Of a stretch of DNA of 42,928 nt, positions 17,271 to 26,658 are shown piece after piece. The position numbers and the translations under genes are program-made. The stretch spans positions 2,162 through 45,089 of the forward strand of contig JAAXJC010000008.1 in NCBI GenBank assembly GCA_012270045.1, written 5' to 3'. Below the pieces are notes generated by a model. That model was not told the origin of the DNA and did not search any database. It was given only the letters and a program-made list of their open reading frames with translations. How positions within the stretch are numbered: the first letter of the stretch is position 1; the number at the start of each line of letters is the position of its first letter. This DNA is from Luminiphilus sp. (GTDB lineage: Bacteria > Pseudomonadota > Gammaproteobacteria > Pseudomonadales > Halieaceae).

Positions 17271-18523
17271 GTAGGACTGATCTGGAGACCGTAGATTTCT
17301 TCAGCCCTGAGCTGCTGGAATGCCCCTTCGACCTGTACCGGCAGCTGCAGGATGAAGCGCCTGTGTTCAGGCTGCCCGGTACCAACGTATTCATGGTGAC
17401 CCGGCACAGTGACATCCGGGAAGTCGTTCGCGATACACGGCGCTTTTCCAGCATGTTTGGCGAACTGATCAACGAAACGGAGCCCCCTGGGGAGGTTCAG
17501 GCGGTCTACGATGAGGGGTTTGCCATGGTTGAGACCCTGCTGACCCAGGATCCACCCCGGCACAAAACCTATCGCAGCCTGGTCAACGGTGTCTTTTCCC
17601 AGAAACGCATAGCGGGGATGCGCGAGTACGTTGAAGCCATCACTCGAGGGCTGATCGACAGCTGGATCGATGACGGTGAGGTTGATCTGCTCAATCGTTT
17701 CTGCGTACCGCTACCGATTTTCGTGATTGCCGATCAGTTGGGTGTGCCCAGGGAGGAACACAGTCGGCTCAAGCGTTGGTCCGACGCCTCAGCCAATACC
17801 TTGGGGCAGCTGGCCGATGAAGCGCAGCAGCTCGCGGACGCCCGCTCCATTGTCGAGTTTCAGCATTATTTTGCCGACCTGATCGACCAGCTCAGGGGCC
17901 AACCCCAGGACAACATCATTTCGGATCTCGCCAATGCCACCATTGATGAGGGCAGGGGTCTCACCAAGCCCGAAGCCCTGGGCATGTTGCAGCAGATTTT
18001 GGTGGCGGGTAACGAGACCTCCACCAGCGCCATTGCCGGGGGTGTGCTGTTACTGATCCAGAACCCGGAGCAGCAGGCTTTACTGCGTGAAGATCCATCG
18101 CGCATACCCCAAGCGGTTGAGGAGATTCTGCGGCTGGAGAGCCCCACCAGTGGCATGTGGCGTCGGGTGACCGAGGATACCGAGATCGCGGGCGTCCAGG
18201 TGCCCAAGGGTTCAATGCTGATGGCTCGTTACGCCGCTGGCAATCGGGATGAGTCTGTCTTTCCCAATCCCGCCTGCATGGATGTCACTCGCGGCAACGC
18301 CGGTCAGCACCTGGCTTTTGGCCACGGTGCCCACTTTTGCCTGGGCGCGCAGTTGGCACGTCTGGAGCTACAGGTGGCCCTGGAGCAACTGCTGGATCGC
18401 ACTGATAACTGGCAACTTGTAGAGACCGAACTGGCAGGACAGCACCATCCCAATGTATTGCTTCGGGGATTGATGGAGCTACGCATCCGGTTTACCGCCA
18501 CAGCCGGGCAGGACGGTGCCTGA
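17267..18523 (+). CDS. Cytochrome P450 (bacterial class I type)
   Basis: This soluble P450 has 418 residues. The heme-binding loop FGHGAHFCLGAQLARLE places the cysteine thiolate at Cys358. The I-helix oxygen-activation motif is LVAGNETSTSA, the ExxR motif is in EEILRLE, and PPRHKTYRSLVNGVF is the usual helix-C region. It should hydroxylate or otherwise oxidise a small molecule using electrons from a ferredoxin; no ferredoxin or reductase gene lies nearby. The start overlaps the stop of the ATP-grasp gene, and the Rieske gene begins 3 bases after its end. Co-translation with a ligase suggests tailoring of a ligated product. Confidence 0.94.
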   Translation: MSRTDLETVDFFSPELLECPFDLYRQLQDEAPVFRLPGTNVFMVTRHSDIREVVRDTRRFSSMFGELINETEPPGEVQAVYDEGFAMVETLLTQDPPRHKTYRSLVNGVFSQKRIAGMREYVEAITRGLIDSWIDDGEVDLLNRFCVPLPIFVIADQLGVPREEHSRLKRWSDASANTLGQLADEAQQLADARSIVEFQHYFADLIDQLRGQPQDNIISDLANATIDEGRGLTKPEALGMLQQILVAGNETSTSAIAGGVLLLIQNPEQQALLREDPSRIPQAVEEILRLESPTSGMWRRVTEDTEIAGVQVPKGSMLMARYAAGNRDESVFPNPACMDVTRGNAGQHLAFGHGAHFCLGAQLARLELQVALEQLLDRTDNWQLVETELAGQHHPNVLLRGLMELRIRFTATAGQDGA

Positions 18524-18526
18524 ATA

Positions 18527-19888
18527 ATGACGACCACAGGCGCGCTGCCCAGCTTCCAGGACCTGCTCGACCGGGAGACGGTTGCGGTGCCCGAATGCCT
18601 GCGCATCAATACCTGCCCTGAGATTCCCCAGGTTTTGCTGACCACAGACCGTTGGACCGATGCCGCTTTTGCTGCCCTGGAAGCGGACAGATTGTGGTCC
18701 CGGACCTGGCAGATGGTCTGCCGGGAAAGTGCCCTGACCGAGGCCGGCGATTTCCTGGTCTACGACATCAGTCGCTACTCGGTGCTGCTGGTTCGTACCG
18801 AATCGGGCCAGTTGCGGGGCTACCACAACAGCTGCCTGCATCGGGGCAGGGCATTGAAGTCCGGGCGGGGCAGAAGCCGGGAGATCCGCTGCCCCTACCA
18901 CGGATTTTGCTGGCATCTGGATGGTTCATTCAAGGAAGCGTTCTGCAGTGAGGAATTCTCGGGGCAGGCACTGGAGAGCCTGTCACTGCCGGAGGTGCAG
19001 ACTGCCGTTTGGGGTGGCTGGGTATTTATCAACATGGATCTGCAAGCCCCGAATTTCAGCGACTACGCCGGCTTGCTGGACAGCCATTTTGGGCGCTGGC
19101 AGCCTGAGCAGCGCTATGTATCGGTGCACGTGGCGAAGAAGTTGCGTTGCAACTGGAAAGTCGCCCTCGAGGCCTTCATCGAGTCCTACCACTCTATCCA
19201 GACACACCCCCAGATTCTGTCGTTCACGGGTGGCGACAATTCCCAATACGACGTTTTCGGGCCCCACCTGAGTCGCACGATAACGCCCCAGGGCATTCCC
19301 AATCCGGGTCAGGCCGATCGCTATGGCGTCGCGCAAACAGTGGACGATATGCTGGGTCCCGGCAGTTTTCAGCATGCCTGTGACCTCACAGGCATCGCCC
19401 CGGATCAGTTGACATCCCGTCAGGCCATCGCCGCCCTGAGACGTGAAGCGCTGTCAGGCGTACTCCCTGCCAGCGTCCTGGCAACGGCGACCGATGCCGA
19501 GCTGATGGACTCCATCCTGTACCTGCTGTTCCCCAATTTTGCCCCCTGGGGCGGTTTCCAGACGCAGATCGCGTATCGCTATCGGCCCATCGACTCGGAC
19601 CCCGGCACCTGCGTCATGGATTTGTACTTTCTGGATAGCTTTCCCGAAAACACGGCCCGTCCCGCCGATGCGACCACAGTCCATTTGGATTTTGATCAGC
19701 CCTTTACCCAGGTACCGGGACTGTCCGGTTTGGCCGCTATTTTTGACCAGGATGCCAACAACTTGCCTGAGGTGCAGCGGGGGTTGTTGGCGTCCCGGCG
19801 CGGGGCCGTGTTGACCGCTGACTATCAGGAGTGCAGGATCAGGCACTTTCACCAGACTCTCGATCATTACCTCGATAAAGAAGGGTAG
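18527..19888 (+). CDS. Rieske non-heme iron oxygenase, alpha subunit
   Basis: This 453-residue protein has an N-terminal Rieske domain with CLH at the first site and CPYH at the second (CxH-X16-CxxH), binding a [2Fe-2S] cluster. The catalytic domain follows with NWKVALEAFIESYHSIQTHP, whose two His residues are mononuclear-iron ligands and whose Glu is the likely bridge to the neighbouring subunit. It belongs to the ring-hydroxylating/demethylating oxygenase family. The substrate is unknown, and no reductase or beta-subunit gene is adjacent, so an alpha-only trimer fed by a remote reductase is inferred. It sits 3 bases after the P450 and 2 bases before the PLD gene. Confidence 0.92.
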   Translation: MTTTGALPSFQDLLDRETVAVPECLRINTCPEIPQVLLTTDRWTDAAFAALEADRLWSRTWQMVCRESALTEAGDFLVYDISRYSVLLVRTESGQLRGYHNSCLHRGRALKSGRGRSREIRCPYHGFCWHLDGSFKEAFCSEEFSGQALESLSLPEVQTAVWGGWVFINMDLQAPNFSDYAGLLDSHFGRWQPEQRYVSVHVAKKLRCNWKVALEAFIESYHSIQTHPQILSFTGGDNSQYDVFGPHLSRTITPQGIPNPGQADRYGVAQTVDDMLGPGSFQHACDLTGIAPDQLTSRQAIAALRREALSGVLPASVLATATDAELMDSILYLLFPNFAPWGGFQTQIAYRYRPIDSDPGTCVMDLYFLDSFPENTARPADATTVHLDFDQPFTQVPGLSGLAAIFDQDANNLPEVQRGLLASRRGAVLTADYQECRIRHFHQTLDHYLDKEG

Positions 19889-19890
19889 CC

Positions 19891-21453
19891 ATGGTCGGCG
19901 ATAGCCAGGGGATGCATAGACTCACCTCCCCAGTATTACCCTGCCGGAGCATCATCGGCATCGTCCTGCTTGTTGTGCTTGCGGGTTGTGCAGCGGCGCC
20001 CCGGGTCGCTGACAAGCAGCGGGCATTGTTCGATGAACTACCGACCCAGCCTTCGCCGCTGACCGAACTGGCGGCAAGTCATCAGGGCTCGGGGGTCGCC
20101 CTGCTGGCAGATCCTGCCGAGGCATTACAGAGCAGGCTACAGTTGGCAGCGTTGGCCACCACCTCCCTGGACCTTCAGTACTATCTCTGGCAGGGCGATG
20201 ACAGCGGTATGGCACTAACCCATGAGGTGTTGACGGCTGCGGACCGTGGCGTGCGCGTGCGCATTCTGCTGGATGATATTTATCACTCGGGTCGGGATTC
20301 TTCCTATCAGACTCTGGACGCACACCCCAATGTGGAGGTCCGTCTGTTTAACCCCATGGGCAATCGGGGTGCCGCGAAAACCGGCAATTACGCTCTCAAC
20401 AAGTCCACCCTGAATTACCGCATGCACAACAAGATTTTCCTGGTGGATGGGGTCGCCGCCATCATGGGAGGCCGGAATATTGGCGACGAGTACTTCGGCT
20501 ATGACTCCAGCTTCAACTTCCAGGATATGGATGCCATTGCCCTGGGTGAGGTCGCTGGCGAGGCAGGGGCTGCGTTCGATTTGTTTTGGAATGCCGACCT
20601 GGCGATACCGGTCTCGGCGGTGGACGGTAAGGAAGGTCAGCCGGCCAGCGACGCACAGCTGCAGCAGTTGGCAGTTGCCCGTGAGCGTATGCGCCCGGGC
20701 AGCGAAAACGGTCAGGAGCCCGGGATGGCGACCCAGGCCTGGCTGGAGCAACTCACTGAAGAACTGCGCTGGACCCGGGCCCGGGTCATTGTCGACCGTC
20801 CCGATCGGGGCAGCGAATATCCTGACTCTGCCTTTACCGTGTTTGCCCAGGATCCCGATTCCAGACCCACGGAGTCCCTGGTCATACAGACCGCCTATCT
20901 CATACCCAATGGTCCCACGATGGATAACCTCAGGGGTCTGACCTCGGCGGGTGTTGCCATTCGCATACTGACCAATTCGGCTGGGTCCACCAACCACAAC
21001 TCAGTGCACGCCTATTACGCTCCCTACCGGAAGCCGCTGCTGGCGGCGGGTATCGACCTTTACGAGGTCCAGGGTTCGGGAAGTCTTGCGGCGTACCTGG
21101 ACCGGGTTGGCGAGGACGCCCACGCGGGCTTGCACACCAAGGCGATGGTTGTGGACCAGCGCGTAGCGGTGATTGGTTCCTACAACATGGACCCGAGGTC
21201 CCGGGTATGGAACTCGGAAATCGCCCTTGTGGTTGACGATCGGGAGTTTGCCGCCGAGGTGCTGGAGGAAATGGACCGTGATTTTGCCCCGGCTGCGGCA
21301 TGGCGGCTATCTTTGGACGACGCCGGGGACCTGGTCTGGACCGGTACCGTCAACGGCGACACTGTGCGGCTGGATAAGGATCCGGGCAGCAGTTGGTGGG
21401 ATCGGTTTCTCTGGAGCATAATGCGCGTCCTGCCGTTTGAGAACGAGCTCTAA
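19891..21453 (+). CDS. Phospholipase D-family lipoprotein, ClsC (cardiolipin synthase C)-like
   Basis: This 520-residue protein has a lipoprotein signal with lipobox LAGC (Cys33). Two PLD catalytic motifs are present: HNKIFLVDGVAAIMGGRNIG in the middle and HTKAMVVDQRVAVIGSYNMD near the C-terminus, both with the His-Lys-Asp set complete. The RMHNK...GGRNIGDEYF and preceding FNPMGNRG context match the ClsC/YmdC type, which transfers a phosphatidyl group between phospholipids. Hydrolase activity is also possible. The start could be ATG 19891 or ATG 19912; the second gives a more usual signal length. It begins 2 bases after the Rieske gene, so it is at least co-transcribed with that cassette, though a functional link is unproven. 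Confidence 0.88.
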   Translation: MVGDSQGMHRLTSPVLPCRSIIGIVLLVVLAGCAAAPRVADKQRALFDELPTQPSPLTELAASHQGSGVALLADPAEALQSRLQLAALATTSLDLQYYLWQGDDSGMALTHEVLTAADRGVRVRILLDDIYHSGRDSSYQTLDAHPNVEVRLFNPMGNRGAAKTGNYALNKSTLNYRMHNKIFLVDGVAAIMGGRNIGDEYFGYDSSFNFQDMDAIALGEVAGEAGAAFDLFWNADLAIPVSAVDGKEGQPASDAQLQQLAVARERMRPGSENGQEPGMATQAWLEQLTEELRWTRARVIVDRPDRGSEYPDSAFTVFAQDPDSRPTESLVIQTAYLIPNGPTMDNLRGLTSAGVAIRILTNSAGSTNHNSVHAYYAPYRKPLLAAGIDLYEVQGSGSLAAYLDRVGEDAHAGLHTKAMVVDQRVAVIGSYNMDPRSRVWNSEIALVVDDREFAAEVLEEMDRDFAPAAAWRLSLDDAGDLVWTGTVNGDTVRLDKDPGSSWWDRFLWSIMRVLPFENEL

Positions 21454-21560
21454 CCCAGCCGGCTCAGTCATGGCCTGAGCATGTCCCCCGTGGTGCGGGA
21501 TCGAAATCAATTTTTGTGCGTAAAGCACTCATCAACAATTTGCCCGGAGCGATTCAACCC

Positions 21561-24026
21561 ATGATGCGATTGTCCTCACTTTGTTTCCTGCTGGGGCTGT
21601 TGGCGGTACCCTTACACGGTCTCGCCGACAAAGACGAAGCTCATGTGGGCAGCGGCCGTGAGGCCTTTGCCCAGCTGGGTCAGGAGTTGCCCGACCCGAA
21701 TGTCTACCGAACGGCTTCCGGTGCTCCGGGTACCGATTATTGGCAGCAGCGCGCCGACTATCGCATAACCGCCATGCTGGACGCCGCCGCCCGTCGGGTA
21801 GAGGCGAGCGCAGACATTACCTACACCAACAACAGTCCCGATACGCTGCGCTACCTGTGGCTTCAGCTCGATCAAAACCGTTTTCGCAGGGATTCCCTTG
21901 ACCAGCGCTCCCGGACGGTCGCGGAAGATCGGGTCAGTTACGGCACCCTGCGCGAGCAGCAGTCCTACGCAGACACCGCCTATGGTTACGAGGGTCTGCT
22001 GTTTCGAACTGACAACGGTGAGCCCATCAAAGCCACCATCGTCGACACCATGGCACGGCTGGATCTGGCAGCGCCCCTGGCACCCGGTGAGACAATCAGT
22101 TTCACGGTCGACTGGAAGTTCAATGTACTTGAGGAAGTCGCCGTGGGCAGTCGCGGCGGTTACGAATATTTTGAGGAAACCAATACCCAACTGTTTTTCC
22201 TGGCCCAGTGGTTTCCAAGACTTGCGGCCTACACCGATTACGGCGGTTGGGAAAACAAGGCTTTTTTGGGGCGCGGAGAATTCACCCTGGAGTTTGGCGA
22301 CTATGAGTTGGCGCTGACGGTTCCCGACAACCACATCGTGTCCGCAACGGGTATCCTCACCAATCCGGAACAGGTCATGACCGCCGTACAGCGCGAACGG
22401 TTGGCATCTGCCGGCACCGACGCTCCGGTGTTTGTGGTGACGCCTGAGGAGGCGCTGGCCAACGAAAAGACATCGGCCAAGGGGACCAAGACCTGGATCT
22501 TCCGCGCCGAGAATGTGCGCGACTTCGCCTGGGCAAGCTCTGCCAAGTTTATTTGGGACGCCATGCGGCACGAGCAGCCGGGCGCTGAATACGACTCGGT
22601 GTTGGCCATGTCCTTTTACCCCAACGAGGCTGAGCCGGTCTGGTCCCAGTACTCCACCCACTCGGTGGTGCACACCATGGAGGTTTACAGCCGCTTCTCC
22701 TTTGATTACCCCTATCCCACGGCCCAGTCGGTCAATACCTGGAAACGGGGTGGCATGGAATATCCCATGATCACCTTTAACGGCTACCGTCCGGATCCGC
22801 CCCGGGCCAAGCCCGAGGAGCCGGAATCAGCCGAAAGCCGGGCCAACGCGGAGCGGGCCTATTCGCGGCGTATCAAATATGGGCTGATCGGGGTGATCAT
22901 CCACGAGATAGGGCACATTTACTTCCCGATGATCGTCAATTCCGATGAGCGGCAGTGGACCTGGATGGATGAAGGCCTCAATACGTTTCTCGAGTACATG
23001 GCGGAGCTCGAGTGGGAGGAGGATTACCCTGCGTTCAGGGATGACACCAATATTCTCGATTACATACCGGGTTACATGACGTCCAAGAACCAGGTGCCGG
23101 TGATGACCCAGTCTGACTCCATCCTGCAATTTGGTCCCAATGCCTACGTCAAGCCCGCTGCGGCGCTCACGGTACTGCGGGAGACGGTCATGGGAAGGGA
23201 GCTGTTTGATTTTGCCTTCCGTGAGTATGCCAAGCGCTGGCAGTTCAAGCGGCCGACCCCGGCCGACTTTTTCCGGACTATGGAAGATGCCTCGGGAGTT
23301 GACCTCGACTGGTTCTGGCGCGCCTGGTTCTACGGCACCGATCATGTCGATGTCGCCATCAGTGACGTGCGTGCTTACCGACTCAAGGCGGGTGACCCTG
23401 ATATCGACTATCCCCTGGATCGGCAGGAGACAGCGCGGGATAAACCAGAGCCGCTGACGGTGCTGCGTAACCGGGAAGAGGGCCGGGTGCCCCGTGAAAC
23501 CCGCTATGAGGAGTTGCAGGATCTGTACAGCGAGAACGACCGTTTTACGGTTACCAACAAGGACCGCAACGAGGCGCTCAAAGCCTACAACAAGCTTGAG
23601 CCCTGGGAGCAGGCTGTTTTGGCCCGTGCGCTGGAGGAGGACCCGCTGTTTTATTTTCTCGACTTTGAGAATGTGGGTGGGGTGCCATCGCCCATTCCAC
23701 TGGATATTCACTACGAGGATGGATCGAGCCGGGCACTGATGATCCCGGCTGAGATATGGCGTCGGGATGCCTTCAAGGTGACCCATCGATTGATCGAGGC
23801 GAAGCCCATTGCCTACGTACAGATCGACCGCCGCCATCAAACGGCGGACACCGACTATGCCAACAACCGTTTTCCACCCGAGATTCGCAGTTCGCGCCTG
23901 AAAACCTACAAGCGTGAAGACAAGAACCGCAACCTCATGGCTGATTTACTGGTGGAACTCAAGAAGAAATCGGGTGAGGGTGCCGAGGACGGTGCCTCGG
24001 TTGAGCTTGAAGCCTTGGATGAGTGA
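21561..24026 (+). CDS. Exported M1-family (gluzincin) metallopeptidase
   Basis: The protein has 821 residues with a signal peptide (MMRLSSLCFLLGLLAVPLHGLA). The zinc site HEIGH at residues 448-452 and Glu471 in MDEGLNTF follow the exact HExxH-X18-E spacing of M1 peptidases. The N-terminal part has the aminopeptidase N-like beta domain (ADYRITAMLDAAARRVEASA; YLWLQLDQNRFR). The usual GAMEN exopeptidase motif is replaced by WKRGGMEYPMITF, as in a GxMEY-type divergent branch, so true aminopeptidase activity is not assured. ATG 21561 is chosen because it begins the signal peptide; the frame opens at GTG 21516. The next gene starts inside its last codons. Confidence 0.9.
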   Translation: MMRLSSLCFLLGLLAVPLHGLADKDEAHVGSGREAFAQLGQELPDPNVYRTASGAPGTDYWQQRADYRITAMLDAAARRVEASADITYTNNSPDTLRYLWLQLDQNRFRRDSLDQRSRTVAEDRVSYGTLREQQSYADTAYGYEGLLFRTDNGEPIKATIVDTMARLDLAAPLAPGETISFTVDWKFNVLEEVAVGSRGGYEYFEETNTQLFFLAQWFPRLAAYTDYGGWENKAFLGRGEFTLEFGDYELALTVPDNHIVSATGILTNPEQVMTAVQRERLASAGTDAPVFVVTPEEALANEKTSAKGTKTWIFRAENVRDFAWASSAKFIWDAMRHEQPGAEYDSVLAMSFYPNEAEPVWSQYSTHSVVHTMEVYSRFSFDYPYPTAQSVNTWKRGGMEYPMITFNGYRPDPPRAKPEEPESAESRANAERAYSRRIKYGLIGVIIHEIGHIYFPMIVNSDERQWTWMDEGLNTFLEYMAELEWEEDYPAFRDDTNILDYIPGYMTSKNQVPVMTQSDSILQFGPNAYVKPAAALTVLRETVMGRELFDFAFREYAKRWQFKRPTPADFFRTMEDASGVDLDWFWRAWFYGTDHVDVAISDVRAYRLKAGDPDIDYPLDRQETARDKPEPLTVLRNREEGRVPRETRYEELQDLYSENDRFTVTNKDRNEALKAYNKLEPWEQAVLARALEEDPLFYFLDFENVGGVPSPIPLDIHYEDGSSRALMIPAEIWRRDAFKVTHRLIEAKPIAYVQIDRRHQTADTDYANNRFPPEIRSSRLKTYKREDKNRNLMADLLVELKKKSGEGAEDGASVELEALDE

Positions 24027-24528
24027 CGGCAGCTCGGTGACCGGACCCGATTCACGTCGGGGCATGATGTTTGTGCTCATGAGCCTGCTGGTTGCGACGG
24101 CCAGCTGGGGCCATAGGGATCATGGGGTTTGGACCGAGGTTATCTGGTCCGAGGATCGATTCGAAATTACCCATCATGTGCACCTGCAGGACGCCCAGTC
24201 GGTACTTCGCGGTCTGGCGCCATCGGTGCTCCTGGACAGCCCCGAAGGGCTGGCGAGGGTGGCGCTCTATGTCGAGCAGCGGTTTGCGATCGTTGCAGGG
24301 GATGAGCCCGTGGCACTGGAATTGATCGGTGCCGAGGTCGAGGATGACTTCCTGTATGTCTATCAGGAATGGCCCCTGCAGGACCCCGCCGGCCTGCCGG
24401 GGTTTCGCAGTCAGTTGTTGACCGATGTGCTGCCCGACGCCCGCACCTGGGTGCGCTTTCAGGCGCCGGGGATTAATGAAACCCTTGTGGTGGGTAGTCC
24501 GGGCGCACTCAATCCCGGCACTCCCTGA
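24019..24528 (+). CDS. Small exported protein, DUF6702-like, coupled to the M1 peptidase
   Basis: This 169-residue protein starts with ATG 24019, overlapping the last codons of the M1 gene, so the two are translationally coupled. An N-terminal hydrophobic stretch (GMMFVLMSLLVATASWGH) looks like a signal peptide, and HRDHGVWTEVIWSEDRFEIT then HHVHL follows. Small exported proteins with such an N-terminal His-containing strand beside M1-like peptidases are grouped as DUF6702; this placement is from memory and only moderate. No catalytic motif is visible. It may be a partner or chaperone of the peptidase. Confidence 0.65.
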   Translation: MSDGSSVTGPDSRRGMMFVLMSLLVATASWGHRDHGVWTEVIWSEDRFEITHHVHLQDAQSVLRGLAPSVLLDSPEGLARVALYVEQRFAIVAGDEPVALELIGAEVEDDFLYVYQEWPLQDPAGLPGFRSQLLTDVLPDARTWVRFQAPGINETLVVGSPGALNPGTP

Positions 24529-24570
24529 CCGCCCACAACCCAGCGCCGGCGGGCGACGGGGCTGGCTGGT

Positions 24571-25788
24571 TCAGGTGACGGTGTTGCGTTGATTGAAACG
24601 GGACGCCTCATAGCAGCGTGTCTCTATGATGTCCGCAAGGGCAGCAACCGCCTGATCAATGTCGGTCGGTTGGTTGTACAGGGGTGCAAAGCCAAAGCGC
24701 ACAATATCCGGTTCACGAAAATCCACGATAACCCCCCGCTCGATCAGCGCCTGACTGATGGGATACCCCTCCGGCAGGCGTAGGCTGATTTGTGAACCCC
24801 GGTCACTGTGGGGTGTGGGAGTCAGGCACTCGATCCCCGCTGTCGTGGGGTGATCCCCAAGGGCCGCGAGAAAAGCATCGGATAAACGGAGGCTGCATTC
24901 ACGCAGGGTACCGATGTCGATGCCATCGAGGACCGACAGCGCCGCGCCAGCAGCAGCCAGGGCAATTACGCTTTGGGTGCCAGTCAGGAAGCGCCCGATA
25001 CCCTGTGCCGGGCGGTAGCTGGCTTCAAACGCGAATCGGTCTGCATGGCCCATCCAGCCAGGTATGACGTTGCCGGCGTGCTGATGACGCTGGGCCACGT
25101 AAAGAAATCCGGGTGACCCGGGGCCGCCGTTAAGGAACTTGTAAGTGCAGCCTACCGCGAGATCGACGTTGTTCTCGCTCAGTGCGGTATCGATAACGCC
25201 GGCGCTGTGGGCCAGATCCCACAGTACCAATGCGCCGCCCGACTGGGCCCGCTGGGTCAGGGCCGGGAGGTTGCGGCGGTGGCCGGTTCGGAAGTCGACA
25301 TGGGCCAGTGACAGCACGGCGACGTCGCTGAAATCGAGTTGTTCAATCTCCGCCAGGGGCAGGGCATCGACCCTGCAGGTCCCGGGTCCCAGCAGTTGTG
25401 CCAGACCCTCTGCGATGTAGTTATCGGTAGGGAAATGGGTTGCTTCGGTGACGATGCGTGTTCTTGGTGTATTGAGCTGCAGCGCGGCGGCCAGCGCCTT
25501 GAACAGATTGATCGACAGGTTGTCGCAGCACAGCACCTCGCCGGGGTTGGCGCCCACCAGTCGCGCCACCTGATTGCCCACGGTGAGCGGCAGGTTGATC
25601 CAATCGTGTTTGTTCCAGCCTGCAATCAGGTCATCGCCCCACTCATCCTGCAGTACGGAGAGTGTCTTTTCACGAGCATGTCGGTGCAGCGGTCCCAGGG
25701 AGTTGCCGTCGAGATAGACCTTGTCGGGCGGGATCTCAAATCCAGCACGGATGTCGGCAAGTGCCGGTGCGAAGTCAGTGCTCGTCAT
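24571..25788 (-). CDS. kynU: Kynureninase
   Basis: This PLP enzyme cleaves kynurenine to anthranilate and alanine (and 3-hydroxykynurenine to 3-hydroxyanthranilate). The family signature CTYKFLNGGPGSPGF contains Lys217, which binds PLP. Near the N-terminus YLDGNSLGPLHRHA and WGDDLIAGWNKHDWINLP are characteristic. It has 405 residues from ATG 25788; the frame extends to 25827, but those codons overlap the upstream gene. The start overlaps by 14 bases the end of the formamidase-like gene, the enzyme that would supply its substrate. A tryptophan 2,3-dioxygenase is not in the window. The call is firm. Confidence 0.95.
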   Translation of the reverse strand: MTSTDFAPALADIRAGFEIPPDKVYLDGNSLGPLHRHAREKTLSVLQDEWGDDLIAGWNKHDWINLPLTVGNQVARLVGANPGEVLCCDNLSINLFKALAAALQLNTPRTRIVTEATHFPTDNYIAEGLAQLLGPGTCRVDALPLAEIEQLDFSDVAVLSLAHVDFRTGHRRNLPALTQRAQSGGALVLWDLAHSAGVIDTALSENNVDLAVGCTYKFLNGGPGSPGFLYVAQRHQHAGNVIPGWMGHADRFAFEASYRPAQGIGRFLTGTQSVIALAAAGAALSVLDGIDIGTLRECSLRLSDAFLAALGDHPTTAGIECLTPTPHSDRGSQISLRLPEGYPISQALIERGVIVDFREPDIVRFGFAPLYNQPTDIDQAVAALADIIETRCYEASRFNQRNTVT

Positions 25789-26620
25789 AACCCACCAGGC
25801 TGTTGAGGCTGTCGACCACCTGGCCAAAGGCGGGTGTGCCGGGGTAGATCAGGTCGAAATGTCCGGCACCCGGGATGCGCACGACATCCGACCCTGGGAA
25901 ACCCGCCAGCTGGTCGGCGCCGACAATCGGATCCCGGTCGCCCAGAAGCAGCCGCACCGGTACCCGAAGTCTGGTGCCATTGACCGAGGCATCCCGGTAG
26001 CGTTCGGGTTCAGCGTCGAGGGAGGCCTGTAGTAGCTCGGGTACCATGGCCTGGCAGGAGCCCTCCTGCTGCGCATACCCAGTCAGGTCAGTGATGGCTG
26101 CCAGAGCGATCACTCCTTGGGTCACGATGCCGGGTTCATAGGCGGCACGCAGTGCCAGGTGTCCGCCCGCGGAGTGCCCCAGCAGCCAGGGGGATATGCC
26201 GGTGGTCTTGGTCACATAGCGCACCGCGGCTACCACGTCGTTCAGGGTGTTGGGCCAGCCGGCCCCCGGATCCCCCACCCGTCGGTACTCGGGAATCCAG
26301 ACATCAAAGCCTTCATCGGCCAGGGCCCTGGCCATGGGCAGGGTGTGCTCCCGGTCGAAGGCATTGGACCAGCAGCCACCGTGTACCAACAGGAGTACAC
26401 CCCGGGATTTGTTCTGAGCTGGTAACGCCAGCAAGGTTTGTTGGGGCGCAGAACCGTAGGCATGTCTTGCAGGAGCCGCTCCGTGGTTCGGTAGCGCTAA
26501 CACCTGTTCCCAGGTGACGGGAGCGTGTCCTTTTTCCAAATCCTCAGCCACTGGCTGCCCTGCCCGTGTACCCAGGGCCAGGGTGGCGGCCAAAAACAGC
26601 CACAGCCGTTGCGAAGTCAT
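25775..26620 (-). CDS. Exported alpha/beta-hydrolase, probable N-formylkynurenine formamidase
   Basis: The protein has 281 residues with a signal peptide (MTSQRLWLFLAATLALGTRA). HGGCW at 80-84 is the oxyanion-hole motif of the esterase/arylformamidase group. The nucleophile Ser150 lies in GHSAGGH, and GDRDPIVG and GAGHFDLI carry the likely Asp and His. Overlap with kynureninase suggests hydrolysis of N-formylkynurenine to kynurenine, as in the AFMID-type formamidases. The signal peptide is odd for that role, since tryptophan catabolism is cytoplasmic, so another ester or amide substrate remains possible. It lies 38 bases downstream of the HD-domain gene on the same strand. Confidence 0.8.
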   Translation of the reverse strand: MTSQRLWLFLAATLALGTRAGQPVAEDLEKGHAPVTWEQVLALPNHGAAPARHAYGSAPQQTLLALPAQNKSRGVLLLVHGGCWSNAFDREHTLPMARALADEGFDVWIPEYRRVGDPGAGWPNTLNDVVAAVRYVTKTTGISPWLLGHSAGGHLALRAAYEPGIVTQGVIALAAITDLTGYAQQEGSCQAMVPELLQASLDAEPERYRDASVNGTRLRVPVRLLLGDRDPIVGADQLAGFPGSDVVRIPGAGHFDLIYPGTPAFGQVVDSLNSLVGYDEH

Positions 26621-26658
26621 GCGGGTTGTAGGGCAGGTTGCGACTTGGGCAGCGTCCT

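Noticed and set aside
22827-23840. Minus-strand open frame (337 codons) opposite the M1 peptidase
   Set aside because: It lies wholly inside the coding sequence of the peptidase, on the other strand, with no motif or ribosome site.
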